Part shown: positions 44,661 through 52,073 of the stretch, in pieces
Layout: every line of letters begins with the position of its first letter
Position numbering within the stretch: the stretch's first letter is position 1
Assembly (NCBI RefSeq): GCF_014652555.1
Contig: NZ_BMZA01000005.1
Span: 115,348 to 179,347 of the forward strand
Direction of reading: 5' to 3'
Length of the DNA: 64,000 nt
Source: Novosphingobium colocasiae
GTDB lineage: Bacteria; Pseudomonadota; Alphaproteobacteria; Sphingomonadales; Sphingomonadaceae
Notes under the pieces: generated by a model
The model's input: the letters and a program-made list of their open reading frames with translations, nothing else
Database searches by the model: none
Told to the model about the DNA's origin: nothing
Program-made: the position numbers and the translations under genes

Positions 44661-47066
44661 TCAGAACTTGGTGCGCAAAGTGGCGCCGATGGTGCGCGGC
44701 TCGCCCACCTGCCCGGTCACGACGCCCGTCGCGGCAGCCGACAGCGAGAGGAAATAGTCCTTGTCGAGCAGATTTTTGGCCCAGAGCGAGACGTCCCACA
44801 GCCCGTCGTCGGTCTTCAGGCCGACGCGCGCGTTGAGCAGGCCGAAGCTCGCGACTTCGGCCCAGGCCGAGTTGCTGGACGAGGTGTTGAAGTGGCCGCG
44901 CCACGACCAGTCGGCGTGGGCATAGACACCCACCTCCTTGCCGCCGAGGTTGACCAGCGGCGCGCTGGCGTCCGCGCCAAGGCTATAGGCGAACTTGGGC
45001 ACGCCGGGCAGTTGCTCGCCGGACAGGTTGTTGGCGAGGATGCCGTGCAGTTCCGGAGCCACCGGGGCATTGGTGTACGTCACGTATTTCGCGTCGGTGT
45101 AGCTGGCCGAGGCGTAGACCGAGAAGGCGTCGCTGGGTGCGAAACGGAAGTCTCCCTCCACCCCGCGCGAGCGCACCTTGGGGATATTGGCAATATACTG
45201 GCGCACGACCGCAGTGTTCGCCGGGTCCACGTCCGTGATCGCGGTCTGATAGTCGCTGATTTCGGTCCAGAATGCTGCAGCGTTGAAGGTGGCGCGGCGA
45301 TCGAGGAACTGGCTCTTGAGGCCGAGTTCGAACGAATCCACCTTTTCCGGGCGAACCGTCGGATCGGTGATGCTGGCGGGAAGCTGCGTCAGGTTGAGAC
45401 CGCCCGACTTGTTGCCGCGCGCGTAAGTGCCATAGATCAGCGCGTCCGGACCCACCTTCCATGCCAGCGAGAGGAGGCCCGACAGGCTGTTGTCCCTGAA
45501 GCTGGTCTCGTATCGCGGCACGACCTTGTTGAAATTGGCCCGAGTGCCGAGGATCGCCGCTTGGGTTTCGGCCGAAAAACCGGAAATATCGGCCGCTCCG
45601 GCCACCCATTGTTCAAAGCTGCCCTTCTTTTCCTCGTGGGTGAAGCGCATGCCGGCGGTCAGGGTCAGGCTTGGGGTGATGTGCCAGTCGGTCTGGCCGA
45701 AGGCGGCGACCGTCTTGGTCTGCGGCTCGGAGTAGGAGTTGACCTCATACCCGTTGAGAGCAGCGTTGGTCACCGGGGTCGATGCAGCGAGGAACCAGGT
45801 CGGTGCGGCCGAACCGTAACCGGTTGCACCATAACCGCGCACGGTCTGCCAGAAGTAATAGGCACCTACCACGTAATCGAACGTGCGGTTGCCCTTGGAG
45901 GCGAGGCGGATTTCCTGGCTGAACTGGCGCTGGCGATTGGCTTGCTGGGCTTTCACGACCACCGGCAGCGATGTGCTGTCGCCGTCGTTGGCGGGATCCC
46001 AGTCCCACCAGCGATAGGCGCTGATCGCGGTCAGCGCGGCGCTGCCCAGATCCCAGTCGAGCTGGCCCGAAACGCCATAGCCCGCCATGTTGGCCTGATA
46101 GTGGCTGTTCGCTTCGCCCACGCGGTCGAAGGCGTTGAAATCGGGCAGAGTATATCCTGGAAAGTGCGCGGCGCGGATCGCGAAGCTGCCCGGGATGGTG
46201 ACGCCGTCCGCGTAAGTGGTGTGGTTGGCGACGAACAGGTTCATCACGTTATGCTGCTTCTGGCGGGAGTAGTCGCCGATGATCCGGATCGAAACGTCGC
46301 TGTTGGGCGTGAACAGCAACTGGCCGCGGACCGACTTGTTGAGATAGTCCTGCGCGCGCGTGCCGGTGGTCTTGTTGACGGTGAACCCGTCGTTCTCACT
46401 CAACGCGGCGGACAGGCGCACCGCCAGCAGATCCGGCACGATCCCGGTGCTGGCCGAAGCGCGGATCTGGTGGAACCCGTAGCTGCCGATGCTCGTTTCG
46501 GCGGAGAATTCGGGGTCGAAGCTGGGCTTGCGGCTGGTGATGTTGATGACGCCCGACGTCGTGTTTTTGCCGAACAGCGTGCCTTGCGGTCCGCGCAGGA
46601 CCTCGATGCTGTCCAGATCGACGAGGTCGAACTGCGACAGGCCGACGCGGCCGTAATAGACGTTGTCGATGTAGAACCCGACGCCGTTCTCCAGACCATC
46701 GTTGGTGAGGGCGACGTTGGAGCCAAGGCCACGGATGTTGATGTTGGTGTTGCGCGGGTTGAAGCTGAACACCTGCAGGCTGGGGACCTGCTGCTGGATC
46801 TGGCCCAGAGTGAAATCGCCGCGCTTTTCGAGCGAATCGGCGCTGACCACGGATACCGCCAGCGGAATGTCCTGGACATTCTCATCGCGGCGGCGCGAAC
46901 CGGTGACCACGATCGACTCCGAGCTTTCCTCGGCGTCGGGTGCGACGCTGACGGATGCCGAGGATGCAGCAATGTCCTGCGCGAAGGCGGGTGCGCCTGC
47001 CAGCAGCGCGATCGCGCTGGCCGAAGCGTGAAGGGCGACGGAAACGGGTTTGAAAGCGGTCTTCAT
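44661..47066 (-). CDS. TonB-dependent receptor
   Basis: 801 residues. A signal peptide ends in APAFAQ. A SIVVTGSRRRDENVQDIPLA segment acts as TonB-box/plug start. The plug has LGQIQQQVPSLQVFSF, INIRGLGSNVA and LRGPQGTLFGKNTTSGVINI, then a 22-strand-type barrel ending GEPRTIGATLRTKF (terminal Phe). This is the large sphingomonad receptor family used for glycans, aromatics and terpenoids. It heads the TonB-GPH-TauD unit under a promoter with a motif shared with the sulfatase-maturase gene, and an upstream ORF of nine codons precedes it. Confidence 0.95.
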   Translation of the reverse strand: MKTAFKPVSVALHASASAIALLAGAPAFAQDIAASSASVSVAPDAEESSESIVVTGSRRRDENVQDIPLAVSVVSADSLEKRGDFTLGQIQQQVPSLQVFSFNPRNTNINIRGLGSNVALTNDGLENGVGFYIDNVYYGRVGLSQFDLVDLDSIEVLRGPQGTLFGKNTTSGVINITSRKPSFDPEFSAETSIGSYGFHQIRASASTGIVPDLLAVRLSAALSENDGFTVNKTTGTRAQDYLNKSVRGQLLFTPNSDVSIRIIGDYSRQKQHNVMNLFVANHTTYADGVTIPGSFAIRAAHFPGYTLPDFNAFDRVGEANSHYQANMAGYGVSGQLDWDLGSAALTAISAYRWWDWDPANDGDSTSLPVVVKAQQANRQRQFSQEIRLASKGNRTFDYVVGAYYFWQTVRGYGATGYGSAAPTWFLAASTPVTNAALNGYEVNSYSEPQTKTVAAFGQTDWHITPSLTLTAGMRFTHEEKKGSFEQWVAGAADISGFSAETQAAILGTRANFNKVVPRYETSFRDNSLSGLLSLAWKVGPDALIYGTYARGNKSGGLNLTQLPASITDPTVRPEKVDSFELGLKSQFLDRRATFNAAAFWTEISDYQTAITDVDPANTAVVRQYIANIPKVRSRGVEGDFRFAPSDAFSVYASASYTDAKYVTYTNAPVAPELHGILANNLSGEQLPGVPKFAYSLGADASAPLVNLGGKEVGVYAHADWSWRGHFNTSSSNSAWAEVASFGLLNARVGLKTDDGLWDVSLWAKNLLDKDYFLSLSAAATGVVTGQVGEPRTIGATLRTKF

Positions 47067-47200
47067 TGTTTGATCCCTGGAACCTTGTGGTTGTGTGCCT
47101 TGCCGGGCCCGGCGCGGTGCCGTGGCAACGGGAGACGCGGGGCGTCCCTCGCTGACCCAATCGGGCGCGATGACCTGCGGCAGCCGCGCGTGGACCGGTC

Positions 47201-47218
47201 CTGCGGGCGGTCCCGCAG
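47201..47218 (-). promoter_or_regulatory. Stem-loop in the TonB-receptor leader
   Basis: CTGCGGG-CGGT-CCCGCAG, a seven-base-pair perfect stem with a four-base loop, 135 bases before the receptor start. The palindrome GGACCGGTCC lies directly beside it. No T-run follows, so it is not a plain terminator; it may shape the leader RNA. Confidence 0.4.
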
Positions 47219-47341
47219 ACTAGGCTGGCATGGCGATCCCGCTGCGCGCGGACGGCAGGCGGGGTTTCGGTGTGGTGGGTCGGCCGGGCGTTGATCGCGC
47301 CTCCATCCAGGAAGGCTGACCACCCGGTCCGGCAAATGCGC

Positions 47342-47371
47342 TCAGCGGCGCGTCATGGTCATTCGCATCAT
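47342..47371 (-). CDS. Nine-codon methionine-rich upstream ORF (possible leader peptide)
   Basis: A run of AGAGGTGA is followed at once by ATG ATG and codes MMRMTMTRR before TGA. Four of nine residues are Met and three are Arg. The ribosome site is close to consensus although spacing to the first ATG is short; the second or third ATG (47368, 47362) fits better. It lies within the putative long leader of the TonB receptor. A role in sensing methionine/sulfur or arginyl-tRNA supply is a hypothesis only. Confidence 0.45.
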   Translation of the reverse strand: MMRMTMTRR

Positions 47372-47540
47372 GTCACCTCTGTTGTTGAGGGGAACACGAG
47401 GCCTGGCGCTGTCGCCCCAGCATCGCGCGCTTTAGCGGTTGTTTACGCGGAGCAAGCTGCTTCCCGGTCAAATGCCGCGGTCCAGGAACCCTTGAAACTC
47501 GCGGGGCGACCTGGACGCCGCTCCCGCTTGGGATAATGTC

Positions 47541-47569
47541 TACTTATTTAGTTGAAATTCGTTCGTCAA
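47541..47569 (-). promoter_or_regulatory. Sigma-70-like promoter for the TonB-GPH-TauD unit
   Basis: On the minus strand TTGACG (47569-47564) is followed after exactly 17 bases by TAAGTA (47546-47541). The spacer contains TTCAACTAAA, matching the spacer of the element at 48919-48947 (shared TCAACTA and -10 side TAGA). Confidence 0.55.
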
Positions 47570-47601
47570 GAATAGGTTTCCTTTCCGACCCGTCAGCCGG
47601 G

Positions 47602-48837
47602 CTATTGCGGCGCGCGCATCGTCGAGACTACGGCCGGATCGCGGCCATCGCGGATCGCTGTCGCGAGCGCCGCGATCCACGGCGTCACCGAGCCGAGATA
47701 ATGCGTATAGCCTGCGCAGAGATAATTGAGGCCGGCTTCGCCATCCTCGCTCTGCGTGAAACGGTGCTTGGGGCAGCCGCCCCAGCAGCCCTTGAGCCAT
47801 GGGCAGCGACGGCATTGCGCGGGGAGCGTGGTGGACTTGGCCTTGCCGAACTCACGCGCCGCGGTCGAATCGACCATCGATGCCAGCGAATCGTTCACAA
47901 GGTTGCCCAGCTTGTATTCGGGATAAGCGAAGTGATCGCAGTTGAAGACGCTGCCGTCATGCTCGGCGATCAGGGCCCGGCCGCATTCGGGCTGGTGGTG
48001 GCAGACGACGCCCGGCGCGCCCATGAACGCGGCGAGCGTCCATTCAAAGTTCATCACGAACACCCGGCCGATATCGTTTCTGCGCCACTCCTCGAAGACG
48101 GTAGCCAGGAACACGCCCCAATCGCGCGGTGCCACCGAGAACTCGGCCAGCGCCGCATCGGCATCGCGGCCGGGGCCGTTGAGCTCGAAACCGCGCGCCT
48201 TGTCCCCCGCCCCGGCGAGGCGTTCGACGACGGGGGTGAACTGGATGAACTGCAGCCCTGCAGCCTTGAGGAAGCGATAGACCTCGAGCGCGTGGTGGGC
48301 GCTATGGGCATCGACGCAGGCAAGCGCGTTGGTTTCCACGCCATGCCGCTGCAGCCGTTCGAGCGCCCGCATGACCAGCGCGTGCGAGGGGTTGCCGTTG
48401 GCATAGCGGCGATAGCGGTCATGGACGAAGGCGGGACCGTCGAGGCTCAACCCGACAAGAAAGCGATGGTCGGCAAGGAAACGGGCCCAATCGTCATCGA
48501 TCAGCGTACCGTTGGTCTGGAAGCTGTTCTCGATGGTTCGACCCGCGCCATGACGTTTTTGCAGATCGACCGCCCGGGCATAGAAGTCGAGCCCCAGCAG
48601 TGTCGGTTCGCCCCCCTGCCAGGTAAACTGTACCGGCGCGCCGGCAGGAGTGGCGGCGATCGTCTGGCGAACATAGGCCTCCAGCACTTCGGGGGACATC
48701 CGGCGGGTCTGCTTGCGATCAAACAGCGCTTCCTTGTCGAGATAGAAGCAATAGGCGCAGTCTAGATTGCAGGCGGGGCCGCTGGGCTTGGCCATGAGAT
48801 GAAACGGCAGGGCGGCGGCCTGATCGGGCGAAGGCAT
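47602..48837 (-). CDS. Anaerobic sulfatase-maturating enzyme (radical SAM, SPASM)
   Basis: 411 residues from the ATG at 48837, chosen because GAGGA lies about eight bases upstream; the ATG at 48849 overlaps that site. The radical-SAM cluster motif is CNLDCAYC (Cys23, Cys27, Cys30), followed by FTWQGGEPTLLGLDFY and SFQTNGTLID. The C-terminal SPASM clusters are seen in HQPECG, SVFNCDHFAYPEYKLGNL and CRRCPWLKGCWGGCPKHRF. These enzymes (AtsB, AslB, anSME) convert a Ser or Cys of a sulfatase to formylglycine without oxygen. The likely client, a Cys-type sulfatase, is transcribed divergently 283 bases away. Confidence 0.93.
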   Translation of the reverse strand: MPSPDQAAALPFHLMAKPSGPACNLDCAYCFYLDKEALFDRKQTRRMSPEVLEAYVRQTIAATPAGAPVQFTWQGGEPTLLGLDFYARAVDLQKRHGAGRTIENSFQTNGTLIDDDWARFLADHRFLVGLSLDGPAFVHDRYRRYANGNPSHALVMRALERLQRHGVETNALACVDAHSAHHALEVYRFLKAAGLQFIQFTPVVERLAGAGDKARGFELNGPGRDADAALAEFSVAPRDWGVFLATVFEEWRRNDIGRVFVMNFEWTLAAFMGAPGVVCHHQPECGRALIAEHDGSVFNCDHFAYPEYKLGNLVNDSLASMVDSTAAREFGKAKSTTLPAQCRRCPWLKGCWGGCPKHRFTQSEDGEAGLNYLCAGYTHYLGSVTPWIAALATAIRDGRDPAVVSTMRAPQ

Positions 48838-48918
48838 CGTGGTCCTCATTCGTGAACGTGCGGGGGGCGTGTGATGCGCGGACCTCGTGAGGACAGGTCG
48901 GACCGCTTGACAGCATAT

Positions 48919-48947
48919 TCTCTATCGATGTAGTTGAGTTTTGTCGA
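48919..48947 (-). promoter_or_regulatory. Promoter-like element for the sulfatase-maturase gene, motif shared with 47541-47569
   Basis: On the minus strand TCGACA (48947-48942), a 17-base spacer containing ACTCAACTAC, then TAGAGA (48924-48919). Aligned with the element at 47541-47569, the spacing is the same and TCAACTA plus TAGA are shared. Confidence 0.5.
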
Positions 48948-49053
48948 GCCTCCTGGCTCCAGCCCACGCAAACATCGCGCGGCTGCGGACATCCCAAGGC
49001 GACCGCGCCCGGGTTCTCATCTTTCATCATCCGGCCATGCGGCCGCGCCCGAA

Positions 49054-49071
49054 CCCGCCCGCATGGGCGGG
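49054..49071. promoter_or_regulatory. Stem-loop upstream of the sulfatase start
   Basis: CCCGCCC-GCAT-GGGCGGG forms a seven-base-pair stem about 50 bases before the sulfatase GTG. The gap 48838-49120 holds no other gene; a plus-strand promoter was not placed. Confidence 0.35.
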
Positions 49072-49120
49072 CCGCAAGCGCGTCGGCTTCGTCCGGTGCA
49101 CTTATCCTGGGGGATTTCCC

Positions 49121-50983
49121 GTGAGACGTAACCTGTTGCTTTCGATGACCGCCCTTGCCACGGCGGCATCCTTTCCCGTCGCCGCGCAAGCTCCGCAAGA
49201 GCCCGCCTATCAGGGCAAGATCGGCCGGACCCTGGCCGAATCCAAGGAATGGTGGCCAGCCCCGGTCCAGGCACCCAAGAACGCGCCGAACATCGTGTGG
49301 ATCCTGCTCGATGACGTCGGCTTCGGTGCCGCCAGCGCGTTCGGCGGGGGGATCGATACGCCCGTGCTCGAAGCGCTTGCCGATCAGGGCCTGCGCTACA
49401 CCAACTTCCACACCACCGCGATCTGCGCTCCCACCCGCGCCGCGCTGTTGACCGGCCGCGATTCGGCATCGGTCCACGTCTCAGGCTTTTCGCACACGGT
49501 CCTGTCCGCCGGCTTTCCGGGTTGGGACGGCCGTCTGCCATCGGAGGACGGGACGATCGCCGAAGTCCTGCGCGACAACGGCTACAACACTTTTGCTGTC
49601 GGCAAGTACGGCGTGACCCCGGACGAAGACGCCACCGACGCCGGCCCGTTCGACCGTTGGCCGACCGGCAAGGGTTTCGACCATTTCTTCGGCTTCCTGG
49701 GTTCGCAGACCGACCAGTACAAGCCCGACCTGGTCGAGGATCAGGCGCACGTAAAGCCTGATGGCCGGCACCTGAGCGAGCAGATCACCGACAAGGCGAT
49801 CACCTATATCGATCGCCAGAAGAAGGCCGCCCCCACCAAGCCGTTCTTCCTCTACTACGCGCCCGGTGCCACCCACGCGCCGCACCAGGTAGCGGCCGAG
49901 TGGAGCGACAAGTACAAGGGCCGCTTCGATGCAGGCTGGGATGTTTATCGCCAGCAGGTATTCGACCGGCAGAAAAGCGAAGGCATCATCCCCGCCACGG
50001 CCATCCTGCCGGATCGTGATGCCAGCGTGCCGGCATGGGCCAAGCTGTCGCCCGAACAGCGCAAGCTCTATGCCCGGTTCATGGAAGTCTACGCCGGCTA
50101 TCTGACCTACACCGATCACGAGATCGGCCGGATCGTCCAGCACCTCAAGGACATCAAGCAGTACGACAACACGCTGTTCGTGGTGATTGTGGGCGATAAC
50201 GGCGCTTCGAAGGAGGGCACGCCCGAAGGCGATGTCGATCGCTCGATCATGTCGAAGCCGCTGAGCGATGCCGAGACACTGAAGTACAACCTAGGCAAGC
50301 TGGACCAGATCGGCACCGCTGCGGCGACCGAGGGCAATTACCCGCTCGGCTGGGCGCAGGCCGCCAACACCCCGTTCCGCCACTGGAAATCGGATGCCAA
50401 TGCCGAAGGCGGCACGCGCAACCCGCTCATCCTTTCGTGGGCGAACGGGATCAAGGGCGACGGTAGCGTGCGGTCCCAATACGGACACGTTATTGATATC
50501 CTGCCGACCACGCTGGAGCTGACCGGGATCAAGGCGCCCGAAGCCATTCGCGGCATTGCCCAGCAGCCGATCGAGGGCACTTCGCTCGCCTATTCGATCA
50601 CCGACGCGGCCGCAGCATCGCGCCACCGCGAGCAGTATTACTACATCTTCGGCTCGCGTGCGATCTATCGCGACGGCTGGAAGGCTTCGCTGCCCTATCC
50701 GAACGGCCTCATCACCGGCAGCCCCGGCAGCAAGGTGGCGTTCGACGAGAACGCCTGGCAGCTCTACGATCTGAACACTGATTACACCGAACGCGTCGAT
50801 CTGGCGAAGAAGTACCCGGAAAAGGTGGCGGAACTGCGCGCCTTGTTCGAAGAGCAGGCCAAGAAGCACAATCTCTATCCGCTGATCACCTGGGATGACG
50901 TCGCAAAGGGTCGCATCCACAACAACGGCGATGGCCGCACGCTGGCGGACAAGATCAAGGCCATGCATCCGGCGGAACAGTAG
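49121..50983 (+). CDS. Type I sulfatase (arylsulfatase family), Cys-type
   Basis: 620 residues from a GTG at 49121 with GGGGGA upstream; this start gives a good signal peptide (MRRNLLLSMTALATAASFPVAAQA), whereas upstream ATGs would not. The metal-binding Asp pair is in ILLDDVGFG (Asp64-Asp65) and the formylglycine motif C-x-P-x-R is CAPTRAALLTGR (Cys102-Arg106). Later active-site regions are YAPGATHAPH and VVIVGDNGASKEGTPEG. It hydrolyses sulfate esters in the periplasm or outside the cell. Cys102 can be modified by the anSME encoded divergently. The GH12-like gene lies downstream on the same strand. Confidence 0.95.
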   Translation: MRRNLLLSMTALATAASFPVAAQAPQEPAYQGKIGRTLAESKEWWPAPVQAPKNAPNIVWILLDDVGFGAASAFGGGIDTPVLEALADQGLRYTNFHTTAICAPTRAALLTGRDSASVHVSGFSHTVLSAGFPGWDGRLPSEDGTIAEVLRDNGYNTFAVGKYGVTPDEDATDAGPFDRWPTGKGFDHFFGFLGSQTDQYKPDLVEDQAHVKPDGRHLSEQITDKAITYIDRQKKAAPTKPFFLYYAPGATHAPHQVAAEWSDKYKGRFDAGWDVYRQQVFDRQKSEGIIPATAILPDRDASVPAWAKLSPEQRKLYARFMEVYAGYLTYTDHEIGRIVQHLKDIKQYDNTLFVVIVGDNGASKEGTPEGDVDRSIMSKPLSDAETLKYNLGKLDQIGTAAATEGNYPLGWAQAANTPFRHWKSDANAEGGTRNPLILSWANGIKGDGSVRSQYGHVIDILPTTLELTGIKAPEAIRGIAQQPIEGTSLAYSITDAAAASRHREQYYYIFGSRAIYRDGWKASLPYPNGLITGSPGSKVAFDENAWQLYDLNTDYTERVDLAKKYPEKVAELRALFEEQAKKHNLYPLITWDDVAKGRIHNNGDGRTLADKIKAMHPAEQ

Positions 50984-51038
50984 ACGAGCGGGCCACGTCG
51001 CAGCGGCAAGGGCTTCGGCTCAAGCTTCGCTGCCCCTA

Positions 51039-51075
51039 CCGCAAGGCTCGGCAGCTTGCTGCCGTGGCCTTGCGG
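51039..51075 (+). terminator. Strong two-part stem-loop after the sulfatase
   Basis: The outer stem is CCGCAAGGC with GCCTTGCGG, and the inner stem is CGGCAG-CTTG-CTGCCG. It lies 55 bases past the sulfatase stop. No T-run follows, so it may be a 3'-end stabiliser or a processed junction, not an intrinsic terminator. Confidence 0.5.
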
Positions 51076-51184
51076 GGTGGACCCAGGTCGTCCCGCTGCT
51101 GAATCGCCGCCGGGTGGACAGCGCAGCCCTTTTCGCTATTTTCAGGCCACTCGTCTCCAATTGCACAACCTCGGGGTGGCACTC

Positions 51185-52000
51185 TTGCATTTCATTCGCA
51201 CGGCATTGGTTGGCTTGGTTCTGTTCGTATTGCTGGGGGTGGGTGTTCTCGCATTCTGGATGACATACGAAGGTAACGATCCCCGCATGTCGGTGGGCGA
51301 TCGCAACAACTTCTCACGCGGCGAATACCTGGCTTTCGCGGTGCCGTGGGGCGGGGAACAGGGGATCATGCGCTTCTGGGCACCCCATGCGGACAAGGTC
51401 CGCATCGATCTTGTGCATTTTCCGAACAACACCGGCTTCCAGTTTTCCTGGCCGCCATTCTCTCCGCGCGGCGGCGTCGCCGGCGTCTGGGGGTACATGG
51501 GCATCGAGCATGGCAACTATGACGGGGCGGCAGCCGAAGCGCCGGTTCCCGCGCGTCGGGTCGATGACATCAAGGTTCTATCGCAGACCTTTGCCTGGTC
51601 CCGGCAGACCCGGGCGGGCACTGCAGATGTGCTGACGGAGTTCTATCTGCGCAGCGATCCGGAAGAACCGGAGTCCAAGCTGCTGGAGATCGGCTGGTTC
51701 CTCCACATCCCCGACAAGGCGCGCGGATATGCCGAAAAGGGAAAGCCGATCGGCAGCTATACTGATGGAGAGGGGCGTCACTGGCTCGTGGTCAGGGATG
51801 AGAAATTCGTGATGTTCCTGGCGAAAGATGGTGCCGATGTGCGCAGCGGTCGCATCGACATGCTGGCGGCCCTGAAGTGGCTGAAGCAGCAGAAAGTCGT
51901 TTCCGGCCGCGAATGGTACACCGGCGTCGCTATCGGCGTGGAGCCGTTCGGCGGTTTCGGTCGCCTGCAGATCGACAAATGGTCGGTTGATTACCGTTGA
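51185..52000 (+). CDS. Membrane-anchored GH12-like (concanavalin-fold) protein
   Basis: 271 residues from a TTG at 51185 (GGGGTGG five bases upstream; a GTG at 51176 is the alternative). One N-terminal membrane helix (about 4-25) is followed by an exported beta-rich domain. It matches glycoside hydrolase family 12 at both catalytic regions: KLLEIGWFLHIP (Glu168, nucleophile position) with PIGSYTDGEGRHW after it, and WYTGVAIGVEPFGGFGRLQI (Glu253, acid/base position) like the family's SVQAGFEPW segment. GH12 enzymes cut beta-1,4-glucans and xyloglucan. The match is by eye and overall identity is low, so activity is not assured. It lies between a sulfatase and a PQQ dehydrogenase. Confidence 0.6.
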   Translation: MHFIRTALVGLVLFVLLGVGVLAFWMTYEGNDPRMSVGDRNNFSRGEYLAFAVPWGGEQGIMRFWAPHADKVRIDLVHFPNNTGFQFSWPPFSPRGGVAGVWGYMGIEHGNYDGAAAEAPVPARRVDDIKVLSQTFAWSRQTRAGTADVLTEFYLRSDPEEPESKLLEIGWFLHIPDKARGYAEKGKPIGSYTDGEGRHWLVVRDEKFVMFLAKDGADVRSGRIDMLAALKWLKQQKVVSGREWYTGVAIGVEPFGGFGRLQIDKWSVDYR

Positions 52001-52073
52001 CGCGATCTGCTCGAAGCACATGAGCAAGGCAGCGACTTTCTGACGATCCGGGGTTTGCGAAAGGGGTAGGCGG

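Larger units (their letters stand above)
47067..47601. other. Long leader/intergenic region between the TonB receptor and sulfatase-maturase genes
   Basis: 535 bases. It contains, in minus-strand order, a promoter-like element (47541-47569), a nine-codon ORF (47342-47371) and a perfect stem-loop (47201-47218), then the receptor start at 47066. If the promoter call is right the leader is about 470 bases, unusually long. Longer open frames are arginine-rich and not credible genes. Confidence 0.55.

Noticed and set aside
44529-47294. Very long plus-strand open frame (about 920 codons) opposite the first TonB receptor
   Set aside because: It is antisense to a clear TonB receptor, lacks domain motifs, and is rich in residues expected from high-GC antisense reading.
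47063-47335. 90-codon minus-strand frame in the TonB leader
   Set aside because: It is Arg/Pro-rich, overlaps the receptor start and has no supporting motif; only the nine-codon frame upstream has a real ribosome site.
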